A stretch of 64,000 nucleotides of DNA from Tenrec ecaudatus (GCF_050624435.1 NC_134537.1:11962584-12026583), one strand, 5' to 3'. Positions 46,787 through 56,278 are shown, counted from the stretch's first letter. Notes: generated by a model not told the origin, from the sequence alone. Translations and numbers: made by a program.

Positions 46787-47472
46787 GCGTCATACAATAT
46801 TTGTCCTTCTGTGATTGACTAGCTCCACTCAGCATAATGGTTTCCCGGTCCATCTAAGTTTCATTGGTTTCATCACTGCTTTTTAAGGGATGTGTAGTAT
46901 TCCATTGTGTATACGTACCAGTGTCTATTCTTCTATTGATGAGCATTTTGAGCTGGTCCAGCTTCTTGATGAACTGTGCTGCAGTGAACATGGGAGAGCA
47001 TACGTCTGGCCGTGTCCCGTCTCTTATTTCTTTGGGGTATATGCCTAGCAAAGGTATTGCAAGGTTGTAGTATTTCTATTCCCATTCGAGTGTTGTCCTG
47101 TGAAGATTCACACATTTATAGTGCAGAGTTCATAACCCGCTGGGGCCACTAGACCCTCGATTCCTTCCCCTCCTCGACATATTGTGACCACTTGTCTAAC
47201 AGTTGCAGGTTCTACTTCTGTAGCTCTGTGGACCCAGCCTTATTGCCTATTGTGTTCCCAGTTATTTTAGGCAGCACTATATAGTTTCCACAATGGTTAT
47301 ATGTATTTACAATTCCACCAGCGGTGTATAAATAATTCCAATCTCTCTGCACCCTCTCTGGCATTTATGTTTGCTGTTTTTTTAAATTGACTATCATTAA
47401 GGGTGTAAGTTGATATCTCATTGTTTTGATTTCGGTTTCCTGGGAGAATAGTGATCACGGGCATTTGTTAGC
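46787..47472 (-). mobile_element. Old LINE-1 fragment split by an unidentified repeat
   Basis: Minus-strand L1 words in order: CTCAGCATAATGGTTTCC, TAGTATTCCATTGTGTATAC, TTTGGGGTATATGCC (before 47083), then TTTCCACAATGGTTATATG, CAATTCCACCAGCGG and TTGATATCTCATTGTTTTGA (after 47255). Confidence 0.7.
47083..47255. repeat. Unidentified repeat, copy 1
   Basis: Begins CATTCGAGTGTTGTCCTGTG and shares ordered words with 47473-47640 (GGCCACTAGA, TTCCTTCCCCTCCT, CAGCCTTATT). It interrupts the L1 fragment. Family unknown. Confidence 0.55.
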
Positions 47473-47640
47473 CATTCGAGCATTGTCCTTTGAAGATCCA
47501 TAGTTTAGCTATTGTAACCCACTGCTACGGCCACTAGATTCCCCATTTCTTCCCCTCCTATCCGCACTGTGAACACTTGGCTAGCATTTGCAAGCCCCGC
47601 GTCAGTGTACAATGGATTCAGCCTTATTCTCTTGCCGCTT
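47473..47640. repeat. Unidentified repeat, copy 2
   Basis: Begins CATTCGAGCATTGTCCTTTG, 390 bp after copy 1 in the same orientation and diverged by perhaps a quarter. It ends less than 300 bp before the SCN11A start codon. Confidence 0.55.
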
Positions 47641-47822
47641 CTTGGGAATCAGTTTGAGAGACAGACTTCTGTCAGCTTATTCCTGATCTCAACTTATCAA
47701 CTATGCCCAGCTCCTCTTGGAAGCACGCTCTGCTTTGCTTTTGACTGTGCTTAACGCTCCTCCTACGTCCACACTGGTAGTTACCGCTGACCTTCCCCCC
47801 AACCAGTGTTGATGCCCTTCAG

Positions 47823-47924
47823 GGTATCATCCTCCGCGGGGGGAATCCCATGGAAGGCTGCATTCATTCCAGCGTCTGCAAGCTCTCTCAGGAGATGACG
47901 TTTGTCTCTGTCCCAAGGGTGAAG
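47823..47924 (+). promoter_or_regulatory. SCN11A: Probable 5' UTR part of the first coding exon
   Basis: The exon containing the SCN11A start codon should begin with untranslated sequence. Candidate acceptors are the AG ends at 47806, 47822 and 47872, each after a pyrimidine-rich stretch; I cannot choose between them. The upstream in-frame ATGs at 47850 and 47895 lie in this stretch. If exon and UTR instead begin at a promoter here, I see no TATA box or CpG island supporting that. Confidence 0.35.
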
Positions 47925-48191
47925 ATGGACGACAAGTTCTACTCAGTGATCTTCCCAGACGTGCGGAACTTCCGCCCCTTCACTCCCGACTCTCTCGATG
48001 CCATTAATAAGCGGATTGCCATCCAGAAGCAGAAAAAGAAGTCTGAAGATAAGACAGCCGTAGAACCAAATCCTCGACCTCAGCTTGACCTCAAGGCCTC
48101 CAGGAAGTTGCCCAAACTGTACGGTGACGTTCCCAGTGAGCTCATAGCAAAGCCCCTGGAAGACTTGGACCCCTTCTACAGAAATCATAAG
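47925..48191 (+). CDS. SCN11A: SCN11A coding exon 1: cytoplasmic N-terminus of Nav1.9
   Basis: Encodes the first 89 residues of the alpha subunit of voltage-gated sodium channel Nav1.9, the persistent tetrodotoxin-resistant current of nociceptors. It starts MDDKFYS and contains the family-wide [15 protein letters not shown], a basic [11 protein letters not shown] stretch, and [16 protein letters not shown], which is distinctive for Nav1.9. It ends DPFYRNHK, the usual exon boundary in sodium channels. The chosen ATG has a good context (A at -3, G at +4). The reading frame is open upstream to further ATGs at 47850 and 47895, so a 25-residue extension is formally possible but less likely. The donor is AAG|GTATTC, phase 0. 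There is no transmembrane segment here; this part is cytoplasmic. Confidence 0.96.
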
Positions 48192-48464
48192 GTATTCCCG
48201 TGGGAGGCTGGGTGGCTGTGACCACCTCCTGGTAACTAATGTTACCAGGTTCTTTAAACATAGATCCCTACTTCTTTGCTAGGATACCCGGTTGGCCTGC
48301 GGAGACCCGTTTGACCCTTTTGAGCCACCATTCTCTCTCTCTCTGTAATGCACAACTGCTGGAGACAGCAGTTGCAGCTCCTGATCAGAGACGCAGTCCC
48401 CTGTGGGGAGAAGGGTAGAAGGCAACAGAGGAAACACGGAAGGGGTTCTGGAAACAGACCTGGG

Positions 48465-48585
48465 CTGAGAGAAAAGTTGGACTATGGGTGGGTTTAAGTG
48501 ATTGGCTTTACGACTTTGGAGAAGTCACTTCATTCCTCTCTACTTCCCCGAATCTGTAAAATGAGAGTAAAGCCTAACTGGCCTT
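48465..48585 (+). repeat. MIR SINE remnant
   Basis: TTTGGAGAAGTCACTTCATT followed by CCCCGAATCTGTAAAATGAG is the MIR 3' core. Confidence 0.65.
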
Positions 48586-48753
48586 CAGCATAAGCCTTCT
48601 ATGGAAAGTATAGACTTTAAACTTTAGAAACGGTATCCCAGTATCCAGGATACACACCCAAGTATGATCATTTCCTCAGGATCTACACCTCGTGAAACTC
48701 CTGGACCATAGCTTTTCTAGGCTTCCAAGTGACAGAATGACGGCTAATGTCCT

Positions 48754-48934
48754 GAAGCCCTCCTGGTCTTCCTCATGCTGTGACCCTTTCATACAGTTCC
48801 TCATGTGGTGGTGACCCCCCAGCCATAACATTATTTTTGTTGCTACTTCATGACTGTCATTTGAATCGGGTGACCCCTGTGAAAGGGTCATTTGGCCCCC
48901 AAAGGGGTCGCAACCTACAGGTAGAGAACTGCTG
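48754..48934 (+). mobile_element. SPIN (hAT) non-autonomous element, about 180 bp
   Basis: Blocks in SPIN/URR1 order: CTGTGACCCTTTCATACAGT, TGGTGGTGACCCCCCAGCCA, TAACATTATTTTTGTTGCTA, CTTCATGACTGTCATTTGAA, GACCCCTGTGAAAGGGTCAT, AAAGGGGTCGCAACCTACAG and the terminal GTAGAGAACTGCTG. The 3' terminus is intact; the first about 15 bp of the 5' terminus are eroded. It is an internally deleted copy without transposase. I find no clean 8-bp target duplication. Confidence 0.85.
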
Positions 48935-49802
48935 TCCTAGACCAACCTTGACACATAGCAAGCGTTCAATAAGCAACTTCTAATACAATGGTAATCAGAT
49001 GAGCACATGCAATTTATATCTGAATTCCCACGGGGTTCGCCATGTTAACACCCCGCGTGCAGCTGTTTAGTGGGTATTTTAGTAAAAGTTCCCTAAAGGG
49101 CCCTCTGAGAGAGGAAATAGGAGCTTTGGAATCTTTCTGAGAGCCTAGAACTTTGCAGATGGTCCTCAGCAGACCATCCCTTCTCAGAAGGTGGTTCCCA
49201 TAGGAATGGACAATTCAGCTCTCTAGACGGAGGTCCAGGAGAATGGAGGCTGGGAGACTTGGGGAGGTGTCCTAGGAAGCAGGACATGCTAAGAGCAATT
49301 TTTGTGGCACCCATGAAAACTGATCGTCTCAGAGAAAGGTGGCCTGCATTTCATGCCTTTCAATTGGCATAGACTTCACCATGCCAATCCCAATGGGGGT
49401 CCCCGTGTCTAGAGGAACGTGGGAATAGGTGGGAGGGACAAGCAAAGGGAAAAGAGAGGATAGAATGAAAATGCTCCAGTATTTTGCCTCCTTTCTTCTC
49501 TGCACGCTCCAGAGCCCCAGAGGCTTCTGGGAGGGGCAGTTGTTGGGGGTGAGGGAGAGCTGGAGGCCTCCCTCTCCCTCACAGCTGGTTAGGACAGTAC
49601 AAGTCAGGGAGCAACTGGGGTGCCATGGATGGTCCTTACCGGACAGGCTGTGCTCCCAGCGTGGCTGGGTGTTCTAAGAGCATCTTCTCGCTGCTGCAGC
49701 CTTCCCTTGGTGGCAGAACACAGTACTGGCCTCCACACCCACCATCTCAGATGGCTGGCACTCCCAGCACTCGTGGGCTGGGTGTGGTTGTCCCTAGCCG
49801 TC

Positions 49803-49905
49803 CACTTCCCAGATGAGGATGTTGAAGCGGAGGTAGAGAGAGTGGCTTATGCCAGTCAGCGGCAGGGTTGGGCTTCCAACCCATGGACTCCTGCTACAGT
49901 CACAG
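49803..49905 (-). repeat. MIR SINE remnant
   Basis: CCCAGATGAGGATGTTGAAG, a conserved CAGTCAGCGGCAGGGTTGGG region and CCAACCCATGGACTCCTG follow the antisense MIR order. Confidence 0.55.
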
Positions 49906-50711
49906 GTCCCTCCTCTTTAGGAGCTGCCATTTTGGAGAACGCTACAGGAGGCGTGGACGTGTGTCAGCAAGCGGGCAGAATGAGCTACTACCTACCATTT
50001 TAATCATAAAAGCCCTGGCAAGGGAAGTTCAATGCACCATTAGTTAAAATATTTAAAGCAGCCAGCAGAAGCATTAAGGAAATATCAAAATCAAAGGGCA
50101 TGGAAGCAGAAGCAGATCACATCACCTGTTAATCTGGAGTCATTTGCTTATTCTCTGCCCTAAAACGGTCTCTTTCCAAAGGGGGGTCTTGGCTACCCAG
50201 CCTCATGGCTTTTCAAGAAGCCTGTGGTCGATACCAGTGTGTCTCAGGGAGACAAAGAAACAGTCCACCCTGGTCCCTTCAGCCGTTTGGCCCCCAGACA
50301 GTTCAGCAACTAGCTCAAGGAAGGCTGATGGTTGGCAGTGGCTGAGAGTCTGTCTGGTGCCTCTGTCAGTCAGTGTCTCTGGGTGATAAGGCCTGCTGTT
50401 GTTTTTATGTGAGGGCATGCTGGATTCAAAGGTAAGTGGCATTCCTTGCAAATATGAAAGGGGTAGTGGGAGGGAGCTCTCAGGGTTTAAGTCAGAAGCT
50501 TGTGAGTAAGACAGCAGGATGTTTCTTTCTCAGAACTCCAGAAGACAAACTACAGGAAATGAGACAGGTTCAGGGCTCCTCAGTGGACACAGCCAGGCCC
50601 TTGGGATGAGACAGTGCATCCTTTTGCAGGTTTGCCCCGCCGTTTCACATCCCTGGATCTACCTGCTAAAGACCAATAGAGTCCCCGGTCATTTTGACAT
50701 GTGAAAACACC

Positions 50712-51299
50712 TGTATTAGACAGGGTTCTCTAGAGAGATAAAACCAGATCGCTGATAATTTTATATATATATATAGTTAGATATATAAAACACAAGAAAT
50801 GAACTGTTAAATGATATACAGATAAATATATAATACAAGAAATGAACAGTTAAATTATAAAGCAGTACAAATGGCTCAGTGCAACTCACTCTTGTGAGAG
50901 AATTGTGAGACACTAGCAGTCCTTCAAGTCTTGAGGGCCGCCAGGTAGTCCTCTGTAGAGAGAGCTAGGCTGTCCCAGCACAGGCAGCAAGCAGCAAGGC
51001 AGGTCACCAACCATCAGCCAGGTCACCAACTGTCAGTCCCCAGCTCCGGAGATGTAAATTCTAATCGTGTGGTCTTAAAGGGACCTCAATTTACAGCGAC
51101 ACAGTCCACAGGCTAGGCGTCCCACAGGTAGTGTGCCCTTTAAATTGAGGCACAGAACAAACAAGGCAAGCCGCACACTGGTCCGATGATTAAAGAGCGA
51201 GAGACAAAAAAGGCGAGGCTCACTGAGCCATTTATCTCTCTGCCCTTCAATTAAACCCACTTGTGTTTATCGGCCAGGCTGGCGCAATAAGCTATCACA
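50712..51299 (+). mobile_element. Solo-LTR-like element, family C, with perfect target duplication
   Basis: 588 bp from TGTATTAGACAGGGTTCTCT to GCAATAAGCTATCACA: TG...CA ends, an AATAAG near the 3' end and a perfect 5-bp duplication ACACC (50707-50711, 51300-51304). An AT-rich patch lies at 50757-50840. Its start resembles families A and B. Direct partner copy at 54750. Confidence 0.8.
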
Positions 51300-51394
51300 A
51301 CACCCACATACGTTTCCACATACTTTCAGTAGGGGCCATATCCTACTCCCCTGCTGGAAGGGAATCAGGAGGCAGAGTTGTCTCTCAGTTTGTA

Positions 51395-51765
51395 GCAAGA
51401 GTGGCGATACCAGAGGGTGGAGGGAAGGTGGGGTAGCAAGGGGGAACTGATTATAAGGATCTACATATAACCTCCTCCCTGGGGGACAGACAACAGAAAA
51501 GTGGGTGAAGGGAGGGAGACATAGGACAGTGAAAAACATCACACAATAATAATTTATAAAGTAGCAAGGGTTCAAGGGGGAGTGGGGAGTGGGGAGGGAG
51601 GGGGAAAATGAGGAGTTGATACCAAGGGCTAAAGTAGAAAGCAAATGTTTTGAGAATGATGAGGGCAACAAATGTACAAATGCGCTTGACATACAATGGA
51701 TGGATGTATGGATTATGATAAGAGTTGGATGAGCCCCCAATAAAATTATTTTTTAAAAGAGAACA
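51395..51765 (+). mobile_element. L1-type LINE 3' end in SCN11A intron 1
   Basis: + copy from AGTGGCGATACCAGAGG through the G-rich tract (51574-51610) to CCCCCAATAAAATTATTTTT and its tail. In sense orientation, its AATAAA lies within the SCN11A transcript. Confidence 0.85.
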
Positions 51766-52337
51766 GGATAGCAAATTCGAGGTGGCGTCCTTCTTAAAGA
51801 GCCTCATGTTATAATTGAATAGCAGGCCTGAGGTGTAACAATACAAATTCTGCAGGTTCTGACCCTGCTAATATCCATGCCAAAGGTTTCATTGGTCATC
51901 AAACCAAGGTAAACTAATGTAAAACCCACTCAACGTCAAATTTCAGCCTGCCAGCTCTTCAAGTTCTCCTCTCGTCCTTGTCTCCAGAGATCACAGATGC
52001 AAACCGTGGAGGACGTGGAGCCACATTAAGGGTTTGCTTGGCTCTGACAATTACTCTACAGCCCTGCTCTCCTGCATTTTCAAGGTTCCCTGCCCCCCAC
52101 CACCGGGGCCTCCAAAAGCACCCCAGTGGTGAAGAGTCCACACCCCACTACTTACCTTGGGTGGCCTCCAAAGCAGCAGGGTAGGTTGGTCAGAGCAAGA
52201 GCTCTCCAAGACAGCTGGAGTTAACATCAGCCAGACCACACTTCAGGCCACAGGGCACTGTGGTGTCTCTAAATGCACTCCCGGTAAATATTGTTTTGTC
52301 AATGTATGTCATTTTCTTCCTCTTTTTTTCTCCCCAG

Positions 52338-52456
52338 ACATTTATGGTGCTGAACAAAAAGAAGACCATCTACCGCTTCAGTGCCAAGCGTGCCTTGTTC
52401 ATTTTTGGACCGTTCAACTCATTCAGAGGTTTAGCCATCAGAGTCTCGGTCCACTC
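52338..52456 (+). CDS. SCN11A: SCN11A coding exon 2: pre-S1 N-terminal segment
   Basis: 119 nt, the usual size of this exon in sodium channel genes. It encodes [20 protein letters not shown], then [19 protein letters not shown], plus two bases of a Ser codon. This cytoplasmic stretch leads into domain I S1; IYRFSA and the position-specific F-P-F-N are family hallmarks. The acceptor is a strong CCCCAG. The exon ends ...CACTC directly before ATATCCTTTT, a minor-class donor rather than GT, so a GT-only gene finder would misplace this boundary. Phase 2 continues into exon 3 (TC+G, Ser). Confidence 0.96.
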
Positions 52457-53256
52457 ATATCCTTTTACTATGCGGAGACCGCGGGAAGCGTACATAAGCC
52501 CTGGGGTGGAGACAGGAGAGGCCAAGTGCTTGGTTAGAGAGTTGGGCCCTGCTGGCTCACAGGGGCTCCTGGACCTGGTGGAGAAGGGATCTGCAGAGCT
52601 GGGGTGAGCCTGAGCTCTATCAGCGGCAGAGCAGCAGAGGACAACGAGATGATGTGGAAGGCAGGGAGATACCTTCTGCTACAGGGGTGGGTGACCGAAG
52701 CTCCCCGGTTGAGAGCATCACAGGGCAATGGTGGGGGTGGCTCTGAGCGATCCACAATCTGAGACCCTTTTTGGGGAGCAGTCAGGGCCGCCCTGAGACT
52801 GAAGTTGGCAGTTAAAGGAGTTGCCTGATACGTGGCAGATGGGGAGCCGCCCTATGTATTTTAGGGTCTTGGCATCATGTTGCAAAATCGAATTTACTTC
52901 TTCTGGTTTGCTTTTATAGCAAAGTCTGCACCATCAAGAAACCCATGGGTCTACTTGTACGAGGAAAGCATCAGCCTCTCTCGCTCTCTCTTGCCTTCTC
53001 TCTCCCTTGGATGTGAACACCCTCCCCCCACTCCCCGCCTCTGTCCTTGGACCCAGTTATAAGACTCCAGTCATCAATCGGGGAAATGTCATGGTCCAAA
53101 TGAGAATGGCACCACCAAGCTGGCATATCAAAATAGCTTATCGTACAGATTTGAGTAAGGAATGAAATTGGTTCCAACAGGGTTTGATTTGGAGTTTCGG
53201 CCCATCCTTGTCATGACCTGAGCCCGGGGTACCGTATCCAGGGTCATTCTCATTCC

Positions 53257-53278
53257 CACGTGCTCTCATTCCCACGTG
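53257..53278. promoter_or_regulatory. Two CACGTG E-boxes in a 16-bp tandem duplication
   Basis: CATTCCCACGTGCTCT is duplicated, giving CACGTG at 53257-53262 and 53273-53278. CACGTG binds bHLH factors such as USF, MYC and CLOCK/BMAL1; function here is only possible. Confidence 0.4.
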
Positions 53279-53949
53279 CTCGGAGAGCCTCCTGCCTCTG
53301 CTCCAGGTTCTTCTATCCTCACTCAGCCTTCCAATAGCCCACTTCCCCGCACCCCCACCCCCCTGAGTGGAGACTGGGTGAGGATGGAGGCCGGAGCCAG
53401 GGACACCCCCGGGTTGGCCTCCTCCAGCCCTGGGCTCTACTAGGACTGTGTCCACGCAGTACTTGGTGAATGTATGAGTGAACGAATGGATGCCTCATCT
53501 GCTCCCTGCCCATTCTTTCTCTCGATCCCTTCCTCTCTCGCCCTTTACACTCCAGGACGGCTGAGCAGTTGACGGCTCTCCAATTCAGTGATCACCCTCA
53601 CTTCTGCGTTTCCCAAAGTGGGCAAGACTACCTCGTGGGGCGCAGGAATGATCCAAGGGGTCTGCAAAATCAGATACCTACACTTCATCCTGGACGATGG
53701 GCTAGATTACAAATGCTTTTAACGGCTAACGGGGCCCTAAGTAATCCACCCCCCTACACCCCGAAAAAAGGGCCAGCAGGCCACATATGTTTGGGAATAT
53801 AGGTTTAGAATGCTCCCTGCCACTCTGCCTCCACCTGTCTTCTTGGGACGGAACCCATTATTCATCTTTCCCTGCATCCCTGTGCATCTCTCTGAATTAT
53901 GGTCTCTGAGCCTGGCTCACCTACATACCTCTGCAGTCGCCACAAGGAG

Positions 53950-54080
53950 GGAGGGGGATGTGAACCGAAAGGTGAGCAGTTTGAAACCGCTAGCTGTTCT
54001 GTGGGAGAGAGCAGAGGCTTTCCACTCCTGTAAAGTGACAGTCTCAGAGGAAACACCAAGGGGCAGTTCGCTGGGAGCCG
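53950..54080 (+). repeat. AfroSINE fragment
   Basis: GTGAACCGAAAGGTGAGCAG, TTTGAAACCGCTAGCTGTTC and GCAGAGGCTTTCCACTCCTG, then GAAACACCAAGGGGCAGTTC. Confidence 0.7.
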
Positions 54081-54444
54081 AATTGCCCTCACAGCAGGGG
54101 GCTTGTCTTCTTCAGCACCTGCTGCTATCCCGGAAGTGAGGCTGAACTCTTCTCCAAAAAGGAGGCTAATGGGTGTCATCCTAAAAGAATAGCTCACCCC
54201 CATCCACCCACCAGCCCATATTGATTGTGTGTCAAAATACTGTTTCATGGCAGGTGCTCCGCTAGGCCCCGGACATACAAGAAATGGGTGAACAAGGCAT
54301 GGCTCCTGCTCCGATAGCCTGTGGCTTGAAGGGGAGACAGATCCAAAGGCAATAGTTTTCTTGTTGAGATTGGATGGGCGGAGAGGCCCTATGTGTTGGA
54401 GGCATTCCGTGTGGCCTCCGTGTTTCTATCCTGGGGAGAGAAAC

Positions 54445-54720
54445 GGTTGCCTTTGTGTCCATTCTAACTCACAATGACCCTGTGTGTGCCAATGTCGAAG
54501 CATGCTCCAGAGCTGGCAGTGGGTGATTTTGTAGAAAGCAGACGGCCAGGCCTTTCATTTGAGGTGCCTCAGGTGGGTCTGAATGGCAGGGTGGGTCTGA
54601 ATGGCCAGCCTTTCAGTTCAGAGTCAAGCATGGTGGATTGTTTGCACCATTCACAGACTCTTCTTGGAGTAAAGGCTGTCGAAGTTGGGACCCCAACCAA
54701 GGTTGTCAGCTGGTAGCCAG
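54445..54720 (-). repeat. Degenerate AfroSINE with internal 18-bp duplication
   Basis: CATTCTAACTCACAATGACC marks the antisense 3' part, and the body is weak. GGTGGGTCTGAATGGC is repeated near 54573 and 54591. Confidence 0.4.
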
Positions 54721-54749
54721 TGAGCCATCTCCTCCAGCTGGTTAGGTGT

Positions 54750-55309
54750 TATGTTAGGCAAGGTCCCTTAGAGAAACAAAACTAGGATCCAAACAATTAT
54801 ATATATTTATATAGATAGATAGATAACATAAAGAATAAACAATTAATCTATAAAGCAGTACAAGTGGCTCAGTGCAACTCACTCCCATGAGACAGCTGTG
54901 AGACACTGGCAGTCCTTCAAGTCTTGAGGGCCACCGGGTAGTCCTCTGTTGAGAAATTCAGGCTTTCCGGGAACAGGCAGCAAACAGCAAGGCAGGTCAC
55001 CAACAGTCAGCCAGATGACAGGGCCCGAAAGTTCCCAGCTCAAGAGATGTATATTCCAGCAGCGTGGCAAAGCAGGTCTTGAAGGAACCTCAAATTACAG
55101 CGACACAGTCCATGGGTTAGGTGTTCCACAGGTAGTGTAGCTCGCAAGCTGAGGCAGAGAGCGAGCTAAGGCAGCTGCACAGTGGCCTGATGATCAAAGA
55201 GCAAGATACAAGAAAGGTGAGGGTCACAAAGCCATTGATCTCTCTGCTCTTCAATGAATCCCACATGCGTTCATTGGCCATCTTGGCACAATTAACCTTA
55301 ACACTCTCA
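54750..55309 (+). mobile_element. Solo-LTR-like element, family C, with perfect target duplication
   Basis: 560 bp from TATGTTAGGCAAGGTCCC to CCTTAACACTCTCA, flanked by GGTGT (54745-54749 and 55310-55314). It is collinear with 50712-51299 (shared GCAGTACAAGTGGCTCAGTG and GTCCTTCAAGTCTTGAGGGC) and contains a short GATA run at 54821-54832. Confidence 0.8.
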
Positions 55310-55539
55310 GGTGTATTGTGTTGCACCTACACAGTACTAAAATATTTTCCCACTGCTGGGAGTCCTTCTGTTAGCTTTTCTTGGAAAAGGGAAAAATGGA
55401 ACCCCTGTTGTCCTGGATGGCAGACACGGGTGTAGTGGGAAGCCACTACCTCCTTCCATGGACACATGCAAGCTCTCCCTCATCACCTCCTTCCCGCCCC
55501 ACAGATCAAAGCCAGTCCAGTTCACCCATGGATGTGACT

Positions 55540-55595
55540 CCAAAGACATTTGACTTTGCGATTTTGCACCAAAGACATTTGACTTTGCGATTTTG
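55540..55595. repeat. 29-bp tandem duplication
   Basis: CCAAAGACATTTGACTTTGC occurs at 55540 and again at 55569, essentially unchanged. Confidence 0.9.
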
Positions 55596-56185
55596 GTCTT
55601 CAAGGATGAAGGGAAGCAGGCCTTATTGAGCATCTCTGAGGCATACAAGAGGCTGGAAGGGGGAGTCTAGGCTGCGGGAGGTTAAAAAAAGATACCAGAT
55701 GGCAAGATGCGGAGACTTTAAGGAGAACGATCATGCAAAGCTGCAGGTTGGGTGCCCAGATGCGGACACGGACATTTTTGGTGTTAAGCTGTAGTAGGGA
55801 AAGGTCCTTTGAGGAGGCAGAGGGAAGGAGGGACAAAGGAGGTGCCACGCCCAAATGGAATATCAGGGGGAGTATGTTGTAGCCTGACCCCACAGGGAAC
55901 TCTGGAGCAGGGAGTCTATCACAGGGTTGCCCCACCTTGGCACGGGGCCCTCTGTTTGGCAGCCTGTGGCAGTCAGGTACAAGGAAGGGAGTGTGTCGCC
56001 GTGTGGGTGAGGTGGTTCCCATTTTGGCGAGGACGTTTGTTAGACGAGGAACAGTGAGCTGCTCCCAGGCAGCACTCCAGTTAGAGAATGAGGTACCTGT
56101 GGGGAATGGGATCCCCGTGGCCTCCATTACAATAAGCAACGACACCTGCCACACGAAGGGTATCTGCCTTAACGATGCTGGTCAC

Positions 56186-56278
56186 GCTGTTTAGCATGTT
56201 CATCATCTGCACGGTCATCATCAACTGTGTGTTTATGGCCATCGCTCCTGGGAAAGACGCCAGTAGCACATACGCTGA
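56186..56278 (+). CDS. SCN11A: SCN11A coding exon 3: domain I S1 and S1-S2 loop
   Basis: 93 nt entered from an AT-AC intron. After the split Ser codon it encodes LFSMFIICTVIINCVFMAI, the S1 helix, then APGKDASSTYA and the first two bases of a Glu codon, the extracellular S1-S2 loop. The hydrophobic S1 with N-C-V-F-M is strongly family-like. The donor is GCTGA|GTAAGT. From memory of human Nav1.9, the loop is about three residues longer there and Asn-rich; here the loop has no N-X-S/T sequon. A database alignment should confirm this. Confidence 0.95.

Larger units (their letters stand above)
48192..52337 (+). other. SCN11A: SCN11A intron 1 (U2-type GT-AG)
   Basis: 4146 bp between donor GTATTC and a strong acceptor (pyrimidine-rich CTCTTTTTTTCTCCCCAG). 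It holds MIR, SPIN, a family C LTR and an L1-type copy (listed separately). Open frames of 120-130 codons at 49620-50003 have no recognised domain. Confidence 0.9.
52457..56185 (+). other. SCN11A: SCN11A intron 2, U12-type AT-AC minor intron
   Basis: 3729 bp. The 5' splice site is ATATCCTTTT (52457-52466), matching the U12 consensus ATATCCTT. The branch site TGCCTTAAC (56165-56173) has one mismatch to TTCCTTAAC. The intron ends GGTCAC with the terminal AC at 56184-56185, 13 nt after the branch A. Removing it keeps frame and restores the expected S1 sequence. Voltage-gated sodium channel genes are known to carry a conserved AT-AC intron at this place. Confidence 0.96.

Noticed and set aside
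52877..53062. Open frame after CTTTTATAGC that might be an extra SCN11A exon
   Set aside because: Exons 2 and 3 join exactly in phase across the AT-AC intron, and the encoded sequence does not resemble sodium channel protein.
55600..56154. 184-codon minus-strand open frame just before SCN11A exon 3
   Set aside because: Antisense to the intron end, no recognised domain and no splice context; it overlaps the region leading to the U12 branch site.
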